Below are positions 43,201 through 48,513 of a stretch of 48,513 nucleotides of DNA, one piece after another. Position 1 is the stretch's first letter; each line of letters starts with the position of its first letter. The stretch comes from Candidatus Epulonipiscium sp. (GTDB taxonomy: Bacteria > Bacillota > Clostridia > Lachnospirales > Defluviitaleaceae): positions 1 to 48,513 of the forward strand of contig JAAYRK010000094.1 of assembly GCA_012518815.1 (NCBI GenBank). The letters run 5' to 3'. Made by a program: the position numbers and the translations under genes. Under the pieces are notes generated by a model that worked only from the letters and a program-made list of their open reading frames with translations, had not been told where the DNA came from and made no database searches.

Positions 43201-44037
43201 ATATACAGTTATGGTAACTTTAACAGTATCTTTTTCTTTAAATCCTTTAATAAAGGGTTTATTTTGAGGACCAAATACCCTACAATCTTCGTCATCATAA
43301 ATTATAGTTTGAACAAATGCATCTTGAGCTACTCCGGCATATTCAATTTTATATTTATCGCCTTTTTTAGCCCCTGGAATAGAAATGAGGAATTCAAAGG
43401 GAATCCAGCTGTTTGAATGGCGTACAACACCATCTACAACGAATTTCTTATCTAAAGAATCGCAAATTTCTTTGTCTTTGTCTTTGCTTTTATCCCTATC
43501 TCTATCTCCTCTGCTATCTTTTTCATTTCTATTATCTTTATCACAGCAATCGTCTTTTTTCAAAGAATGTCCTTCTCTTCTTGGAACTGTATTATATAAA
43601 ACGGACGTATGAAGAAAACCTTTTACAATAGCGTTATCAGTGATGATATCTACTTTGCTGATTTCTACGGTTCTTTTTACATTTGCAATTTCAATAACAC
43701 CATCCTTTGGTGGAAGAGCAAAAATAACTTGATTTTCAATTAATTCTTGATAACTTCCTTGACCCATATTTAATCCTCCTTTATTATCATTTATTGAATC
43801 AAGCTGTAGTTTTTTTTCCTCAATGATATCCTCAACAACAATGTCCTCAGTAGATATATGCTCTTCTACTGATATTTCTTCTTCAACAGTTTCTTTACTT
43901 GTTTTTTTGTCTATAGGATTTTCTGCCAATTTATCCTCAATAAATTCTTCCTTTGCATATTGATAGACTTCAGAATAATTATTTATTTTTTTCTTTTTTT
44001 TATCTGCTGGTCTATAAGTATAATTTATCTTTGCCAT
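43198..44037 (-). CDS. SPOCS (DUF3794) domain spore coat-type protein with charged N-terminus
   Basis: A 279-residue protein without signal peptide. Residues 1-90 are low-complexity and charged (KKKKK, then Glu/Asp/Val-rich). Residues 91-279 carry a SPOCS/DUF3794 pattern: VKRTVEISKVDIITDNAIVKGFLHTSVLYNT, a ISIPGAKKGD turn, and YAGVAQDAFVQTII, ending VKVTITVY. A run of Asp, Lys and Arg with CC and C at its ends (about residues 158-190) is inserted in the domain. SPOCS proteins such as SipL in C. difficile connect spore coat layers to the forespore. The start has gaggggg at about seven bases; a second in-frame start with its own ribosome site exists at 43767. Confidence 0.82.
   Translation of the reverse strand: MAKINYTYRPADKKKKKINNYSEVYQYAKEEFIEDKLAENPIDKKTSKETVEEEISVEEHISTEDIVVEDIIEEKKLQLDSINDNKGGLNMGQGSYQELIENQVIFALPPKDGVIEIANVKRTVEISKVDIITDNAIVKGFLHTSVLYNTVPRREGHSLKKDDCCDKDNRNEKDSRGDRDRDKSKDKDKEICDSLDKKFVVDGVVRHSNSWIPFEFLISIPGAKKGDKYKIEYAGVAQDAFVQTIIYDDEDCRVFGPQNKPFIKGFKEKDTVKVTITVY
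43768..43782 (-). promoter_or_regulatory. Internal ribosome site inside the SPOCS gene
   Basis: On the reverse strand AAAGGAGG (43782-43775) is seven bases from ATG at 43767, codon 91. The same bases encode Lys-Gly-Gly in the long frame. It could give a second, 189-residue SPOCS-only protein. Confidence 0.6.
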
Positions 44038-44142
44038 TTAATTACCCCCTCGTCTATTCCAGATTTTATATAGCCTCTCCATATTAGAGTATTCAATTAA
44101 GACCAAAAGTGATACTTTTTTATCCTTTAATATATTTTATAA

Positions 44143-45546
44143 TTATAGTAGGTATATATAGCTGCATAAAATTATTCCACTAAGAAAAAGGATGATTGTA
44201 GAAAATGGAATAGAAAAGGATATATATTTTTTTAGATTAAAAATGCTGTTAATTTCTCCTTTATAGTCTTCAGTTATTTTTCCTTGTTTTAAAAATCTGC
44301 TTGTTTCTGCTAATAATATAGGCCCCCCTGTAGCAGACCAGGGTAGCATACTGCTTCCTGCAAGTATCCCTAATGCTAAGGATGCATAAATTATTTTATC
44401 TCCAACAAGAGGGGACAAATCCGTACATATTGGTAATAGAGTTGCTGCTGCAGGTCCAGCAGAAAGAAAAGTAGCGATAAAAAAAGCTGATATTAATATA
44501 ATGATTACAATTAAATAACTATTAGTTCCTGTAAAAGATAAAATATAATCTATGGCAATAGTTAATGTGCCTGTAGCTTCCAAAACCGCACTAATTAAAA
44601 ATAATGCAGCAATAAATGTAATAGAATCCAAGATTGTAAGGGTATTTATGACATCTTCAGGCGTTTTTTTATTGATAAGTAAAAGGATGGAGCCACAAAA
44701 CATGACAATATAAGCAATAGACAAATTAACAAAAGGTGCTATGGATACTCCTATGATTAATAATAAGAATAAAATAATGGGAAGAATAAAGTCATTTTTT
44801 GATTTTTTATTTTCAAGATTAGCTTCATTTTTTGATAAAGGGTGTATTTTTTTATTTTTATGAGGAAGAGGCTTTTTGTCTTTAGGTTGTAAATGGGGCA
44901 ATTTTTTCTTATGTGGAGGTGGAGGAGGGATAGGCTTTATTAATGATTGATCAAAAGATATATTTGATTTTTTAGTATCTATAGTAGCTTTGTATATTTT
45001 ATTAGAGAAGAAATAAGTATAAACAATTAATATAAGAATATAAAAAAAGCAGGGAATAAATAGTTTTGACATAAAATCTAAAAGGGTGAAATCAGTATAA
45101 AGTGTTAAAATTACAGCTGGTGTGTCTGCCCAAGGTAATGCTGCTCCTCCTATATTAGATGCAATAATGGCGGATACCAAAATAGGGATAATTGATATTT
45201 TAAAATGTATTGCTAATTCTATACAAATGAAAGCAAACAACAAAATAACGGTTAAGTTATTCATAAATAGTGATAAAAAATAAATTGTAAAAATCAAAAT
45301 TGAAAGACCGACAAGTTTTTTCCCCTTGGAAACATTAATCATCCATTTTTTTATACAATCAAAGACTCCTAGATTTTCAAAGTTTTTTGTAAAGAGAGAT
45401 AATACAAAAATAAGGATAATTATTTCTGTGGGGAATTCTTTTAAGATACTGTCTAATTTAAAATTGCCAGTTATAGAACCGTATATTAGTACAATGGATA
45501 ATCCTAAAACAGCTATAGCAAGCCTGTATTTTGTAAAAATTATCAT
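44143..45546 (-). CDS. ArsB/NhaD-type ion transporter with His/Lys/Pro-rich loop
   Basis: A 467-residue (from the ATG) multi-pass transporter of the ArsB/NhaD/SLC13-like superfamily, with two repeated halves: MNNLTVILLFAFICIELA, SNIGGAALPWADTPAVIL, and the paired SAGPAAATLLPI and GSSMLPWSATGGPILLA. A cytoplasmic loop of about 60 residues joins the halves and contains PPPPPHKKKLPH, LPHKNKKIHP and similar, an unusual His/Lys/Pro content. The ATG lacks a ribosome site; a strong one lies upstream of an ATT codon that would add 15 residues and complete the first membrane segment. The substrate (Na+/H+, arsenite or an organic anion) cannot be assigned. Confidence 0.82.
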   Translation of the reverse strand: MIIFTKYRLAIAVLGLSIVLIYGSITGNFKLDSILKEFPTEIIILIFVLSLFTKNFENLGVFDCIKKWMINVSKGKKLVGLSILIFTIYFLSLFMNNLTVILLFAFICIELAIHFKISIIPILVSAIIASNIGGAALPWADTPAVILTLYTDFTLLDFMSKLFIPCFFYILILIVYTYFFSNKIYKATIDTKKSNISFDQSLIKPIPPPPPHKKKLPHLQPKDKKPLPHKNKKIHPLSKNEANLENKKSKNDFILPIILFLLLIIGVSIAPFVNLSIAYIVMFCGSILLLINKKTPEDVINTLTILDSITFIAALFLISAVLEATGTLTIAIDYILSFTGTNSYLIVIIILISAFFIATFLSAGPAAATLLPICTDLSPLVGDKIIYASLALGILAGSSMLPWSATGGPILLAETSRFLKQGKITEDYKGEINSIFNLKKYISFSIPFSTIILFLSGIILCSYIYLL

Positions 45547-45596
45547 AGCTAAGTAGGTTATTAATACAATATAAGGACTATGATAAGCAATTATTC

Positions 45597-45604
45597 ACCC
45601 CCTT
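45597..45604 (-). promoter_or_regulatory. Ribosome site favouring a non-ATG start of the transporter
   Basis: Reverse-strand AAGGGGGT lies six bases before an in-frame ATT (45591-45589) and three bases before ATA (45594-45592). A stop codon (TGA at 45597-45595) overlaps its end, so the frame cannot extend further. Confidence 0.5.
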
Positions 45605-45676
45605 GTCAGCTCATAATTAGATTGTCTTATATAGTACAATATATGGCCTATACAAGCAAATGTGACAAATTATTGC

Positions 45677-46102
45677 TTATTCTGTCCTTTTGTGAGATAA
45701 GGTGTCAAAGGAGGCTATAAAGATAATAGCTATCGCAATGACTCCGGCTATTTGAAGGCTTTGAGCACCATAAAATGCAGCTTCTTCAAAATTTTGATTA
45801 AGCATAGCATACATTGTTTTATACATACCTGTTCCAGGCACAAGGGGAATAATCCCTGGTATCAGAAAAATTGAGATAGGCATTTTTCTTAGTTTTGCTA
45901 GTATCCTTGACATTATGCTAATACTAAGAGCACTTATAAAGTTTGAAAAAATAATGGAATTGCTTAATTTAAATATAAAAAGATATATTAACCATCCTAT
46001 AGCTCCTACTAAGCCACAATAGATAAGTTCTTTTTTTGAAACATTAAAAAGGACTGCAAAGAAAAAGGTTGCAAAAAAAGCACTAATAATTTGTAAAATC
46101 AT
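45677..46102 (-). CDS. ThrE-type exporter, small (DUF3815/YjjB-like) subunit
   Basis: A 141-residue protein with four or five membrane segments and the conserved FLIPGIIPLVPGTGMYKTMYAML motif around residues 80-102. It is the C-terminal half of a ThrE-type threonine/serine exporter, here on its own gene, as in many Firmicutes. The start at 46102 follows ggagg by five bases; the longer form from 46114 overlaps that site. Its partner, the larger half, is directly upstream (46143-46898), so the two should form one exporter. Confidence 0.9.
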   Translation of the reverse strand: MILQIISAFFATFFFAVLFNVSKKELIYCGLVGAIGWLIYLFIFKLSNSIIFSNFISALSISIMSRILAKLRKMPISIFLIPGIIPLVPGTGMYKTMYAMLNQNFEEAAFYGAQSLQIAGVIAIAIIFIASFDTLSHKRTE

Positions 46103-46142
46103 ATTTACCTCCATTTATCGATAAGGTTAATATTAGTTAATA

Positions 46143-46898
46143 TTAAAAGTGAAACCATAATTTTAGTATTATACCTACCCCGGTTGCTATGGATATAGCT
46201 ATAAATAATGCCTCTATTCCCCTGGATATTCCTGATAATAAGTTACCTTCTATGGTATCTCTTATAGCATTAGTAATTGCAACACCAGGAACTAAGGGTA
46301 TAATTGAACCAATTATTATATAATCAAGATTCGTTAAAGGAATTATTGTAGTAAGTAAAAGAGCAGAAAAACCAATTAAAAAACCACAAATGATATCTGT
46401 TAAAAAACGGGATACTTGTAGATTTATAAATAAACGCTGTATGATTCCTAAAATAATTCCAATACTTAAAGATATAAGGCAATCTCTTAAATTACCTCCA
46501 AAAACTATAGTAAAAAATGCAGAAGTAAAGCTTGTTGCACTAATGATAATAAGAGGATGATAGGGAGGTGTTTTATCAATTATTTTAAGTTCTTCTATAG
46601 CATCCTTAAGAGATATTTGTCCTTCTACGTATTTTCTAGATAAATCGTTTACTAATGCAACTTTATCTAAGCGGATGGAGCGGCTTTTAATTCTTTTTAA
46701 CTTAGTAGTCATTTCTATTTTTTGGTCATCAATAGTTGTAATGATTCCTGTAGGGGTAACAAAGACTTCAATTATCTCCAGATCATAAACAGAAAGAATC
46801 CGCATGATAGTATCTTCAACACGATAAGTTTCAGCACCACTTCTAAGCATTATTTCTCCTGCTTGCATGGCAAATTTTAATAATAATTTGAAATTCAT
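46143..46898 (-). CDS. ThrE-type exporter, large (DUF1212/YjjP-like) subunit
   Basis: A 251-residue protein. A cytoplasmic hydrolase-like N-terminal domain (GEIMLRSGAETYRVEDTIMRI near residues 12-32, then VFVTPTGIITT) is followed by about five membrane segments with the IIGSIIPLVPGVAITNAIRDTIEGNLLSG signature. This is the DUF1212 half of a ThrE-type exporter, which moves threonine and serine out of the cell; YjjP-like relatives have also been tied to succinate export. The start at 46898 follows aaggag at seven bases. It is followed by the small subunit 40 bases later. Confidence 0.92.
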   Translation of the reverse strand: MNFKLLLKFAMQAGEIMLRSGAETYRVEDTIMRILSVYDLEIIEVFVTPTGIITTIDDQKIEMTTKLKRIKSRSIRLDKVALVNDLSRKYVEGQISLKDAIEELKIIDKTPPYHPLIIISATSFTSAFFTIVFGGNLRDCLISLSIGIILGIIQRLFINLQVSRFLTDIICGFLIGFSALLLTTIIPLTNLDYIIIGSIIPLVPGVAITNAIRDTIEGNLLSGISRGIEALFIAISIATGVGIILKLWFHF

Positions 46899-46931
46899 AA
46901 GCAAACTCCTTTATGATATAGAGATATAGAA

Positions 46932-46953
46932 AAAGTACCTATAGAGGTACTTT
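46932..46953 (-). terminator. Hairpin upstream of the ThrE operon
   Basis: AAAGTACCT and AGGTACTTT form a 9-base stem with a four-base loop; on the reverse strand a run of T follows (46934-46931). It lies 34 bases before the exporter start, so it may be a leader attenuator or block upstream transcription. Confidence 0.55.
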
Positions 46954-47132
46954 GTACAATATATTCATATTTATAGCATAAAACTAATCCAATATCTAGA
47001 AAGCTTTTAGTTCAAGACAAATTAGTTTGCTTTGTTGAATGTTAGAAAAAATTGTATAGTAATATATTAATTCATATATTAGCTTATTTCAAGATTAAAA
47101 TATATTTAAAAATATTATACTATTAAAAAGCA

Positions 47133-47161
47133 TTTAATTTTTTTTCTTATTATGCTATAAT
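47133..47161 (+). promoter_or_regulatory. Candidate promoter of glyA
   Basis: A good TATAAT (47156-47161) lies 17 bases after a weak TTTAAT. It leaves a leader of about 60 bases before the glyA ATG. Confidence 0.45.
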
Positions 47162-47226
47162 TTTCATGTAAAATAGGAGTGCGGCACAGTCGCTTCTAGT
47201 ATAATACTTGGGAGGTAATATATACA

Positions 47227-48462
47227 ATGTACTCATTTGAAGAAATACAAAAAGTAGATCTAGAGATAGCACAAGCTATAGAAAAAGAAATAGGCAGACA
47301 AAATAATAATATTGAGCTAATTGCTTCTGAAAACTTTGTTTCAAAAGCAGTTATGGCAGCAATGGGTTCACCCCTTACTAACAAATATGCTGAAGGATAT
47401 CCTGCTAAAAGATATTATGGTGGCTGTGAATACGTTGATATTGTTGAAAAATTAGCAATTGAAAGAGCTAAAGAGCTTTTTGGTGCTGAGCATGCCAATG
47501 TACAAGCTCATTCAGGAGCACAAGCAAATATGGCTGTATTTTTTGCAGTATTAAATCCTGGAGATACAGTTATGGGAATGAATCTTTCCCATGGAGGACA
47601 TTTAACTCACGGTAGTCCAGTTAATATGTCAGGTAAGCATTACAATATAGTAGCTTATGGAGTTGATGAAAATACTGGTTATATAGATTATGATGCACTG
47701 AAGGAATTAGCAAAGGAGCATAAACCAAAGCTAATTGTTGCTGGAGCTAGTGCTTATCCAAGGACTATAGATTTTGCAAAGTTTAGAGAAATTGCTGATG
47801 AAGTAGGAGCTTATCTGATGGTAGATATGGCTCATATTGCAGGTTTGGTTGCAGCAGGCCTTCATCCAAATCCTGTTCCTTATGCCCATTTTGTTACAAC
47901 AACAACTCATAAGACTTTAAAAGGTCCAAGAGGGGGCTTAATTCTTTGTAAAGAAGAATTTGCAAAAGCTATTGATAAAGCAATTTTCCCTGGTATTCAA
48001 GGTGGCCCATTAATGCATGTTATAGCTGCAAAAGCAGTAAGCTTTAAAGAAGCACTAACTGAAGATTTTAAAGCATATCAAAAACAAATAATTAAAAATG
48101 CCAAAGCATTATCAGAAGCATTAATGGAAAAAGGCTTTAAATTAGTATCTGGTGGAACAGATAATCATCTTATGATGGTTGATTTAAGAAATCTTGATTT
48201 AACTGGAAAAGAAGCAGAAGCTAGATTAGATGAAGTAGGAGTGACTTGTAATAAAAATACAATTCCTTTTGATCCACAAAGTCCTTTTGTAACTAGTGGA
48301 ATCCGATTAGGAACTCCAGCAGTGACTTCAAGAGGCATGAAGGAAGAAGACATGCAGGCAATTGCAGATATTATTTATATGACCTTAACAGATTTTGAAA
48401 ACAATAAAGAAAAAGCAAGAGAGCTTGTAGCAGCCTTAGTTTCAAAATATCCATTGTACTAA
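47227..48462 (+). CDS. glyA: Serine hydroxymethyltransferase
   Basis: GlyA interconverts serine and glycine with tetrahydrofolate, the main source of one-carbon units. The 411-residue protein matches the family. The conserved features are [11 protein letters not shown] near residues 29-39, [55 protein letters not shown] with the pyridoxal-phosphate Lys229, and the [30 protein letters not shown] region. The ribosome site gggaggt is about 11 bases upstream of the ATG. Divergent from a Thr/Ser exporter, which fits serine metabolism. A strong terminator follows. Confidence 0.97.
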   Translation: MYSFEEIQKVDLEIAQAIEKEIGRQNNNIELIASENFVSKAVMAAMGSPLTNKYAEGYPAKRYYGGCEYVDIVEKLAIERAKELFGAEHANVQAHSGAQANMAVFFAVLNPGDTVMGMNLSHGGHLTHGSPVNMSGKHYNIVAYGVDENTGYIDYDALKELAKEHKPKLIVAGASAYPRTIDFAKFREIADEVGAYLMVDMAHIAGLVAAGLHPNPVPYAHFVTTTTHKTLKGPRGGLILCKEEFAKAIDKAIFPGIQGGPLMHVIAAKAVSFKEALTEDFKAYQKQIIKNAKALSEALMEKGFKLVSGGTDNHLMMVDLRNLDLTGKEAEARLDEVGVTCNKNTIPFDPQSPFVTSGIRLGTPAVTSRGMKEEDMQAIADIIYMTLTDFENNKEKARELVAALVSKYPLY

Positions 48463-48487
48463 AGTAGGAACATGTTTCCTACTTTTT
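48461..48487 (+). terminator. Terminator after glyA
   Basis: AAAGTAGGAA and TTCCTACTTT pair around five bases and run into T residues. It overlaps the glyA stop codon. The last 26 bases of the window show only an atggag that may belong to the next gene. Confidence 0.85.
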
Positions 48488-48513
48488 CTTATATATTTTG
48501 ATTAAGAATGGAG

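Larger units (their letters stand above)
46899..47226. other. Intergenic region between the ThrE operon and glyA
   Basis: A 328-base, very AT-rich gap between divergent genes. It holds the ThrE ribosome site, the hairpin at 46932-46953, a run of AT with no clear structure (about 46960-47125), the glyA promoter candidate, and a short GC-richer patch (GTGCGGCACAGTCGC, 47180-47194) before the glyA ribosome site. No riboswitch family was recognised. Confidence 0.6.

Noticed and set aside
43385-43631. Leu/Ser-rich plus-strand frames within the SPOCS gene
   Set aside because: They are the mirror of the Asp/Lys/Arg repeat and lack start signals.
47162-47226. Possible riboswitch (for example tetrahydrofolate) in the glyA leader
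   Set aside because: Leader is about 60 bases and lacks the conserved cores I know.

Overview
The window is AT-rich, densely coded and has strong GGAGG-type ribosome sites and short TTGACA/TATAAT promoters. Together with a SCIFF ranthipeptide locus, a T-box leader, split secD/secF, HemZ, indolepyruvate:ferredoxin oxidoreductase and a SPOCS-domain spore protein, this points to an anaerobic, endospore-forming member of the Clostridia. The species cannot be named from the sequence.

Layout. (1) 0-9.8 kb: a MoxR / DUF58 / transglutaminase operon, a SpoIID-LytB cell-wall protein with a lipoprotein, a small zinc-ribbon membrane protein, queA and a TSNG-repeat DUF4097 protein. (2) 9.8-30.4 kb: a housekeeping block of the kind seen in many Clostridia: aroC (reverse), tgt, yajC, a PHP phosphoesterase (reverse), a TIGR04086-like membrane protein, scfA-scfB, secD-secF, an S1-domain protein (reverse), recJ, apt, an RluA-type synthase, bifunctional rel, an MBL hydrolase, hemZ, then a T-box leader controlling hisS-aspS. 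(3) 30.5-32.5 kb: a membrane protein, a TcdA-like E1 enzyme and an RseC-like protein. (4) 32.5-40.6 kb: an accessory island of poorly known genes: two paralogous propeller-plus-coiled-coil proteins, three cysteine-rich proteins, three tandem copies of an all-beta 'NSTDP' family, and an exported NlpC/P60 hydrolase. (5) 40.9-48.5 kb: iorA-iorB, a SPOCS-domain spore-coat-like protein, an ArsB/NhaD-type transporter, a two-gene ThrE-type exporter and glyA.

The island is the best candidate for an undescribed system. Three of its transcription units are preceded by AC-(16-17 nt)-CATAnnnTA-like elements, the pattern of the late mother-cell sigma factor SigK. Its proteins lack signal peptides, and many are very cysteine-rich or all-beta. 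The SPOCS gene 4 kb away carries an internal, perfectly spaced ribosome site that could yield a second shorter protein, reminiscent of SafA in Bacillus. I read the island as a spore surface (coat, exosporium or appendage) gene set; this is inference.

Other notable points are a T-box specifier loop in which an Asp codon (GAC) and a His codon (CAU) overlap, directly upstream of hisS-aspS; a transporter whose only good ribosome site serves an ATT or ATA codon; and a hairpin between the SCIFF precursor gene and its maturase gene. Many starts below were moved inward from the longest reading frame, because the nearest good ribosome site lies just before an internal ATG. No tRNA or rRNA genes, CRISPR arrays, insertion sequences or phage genes were seen.
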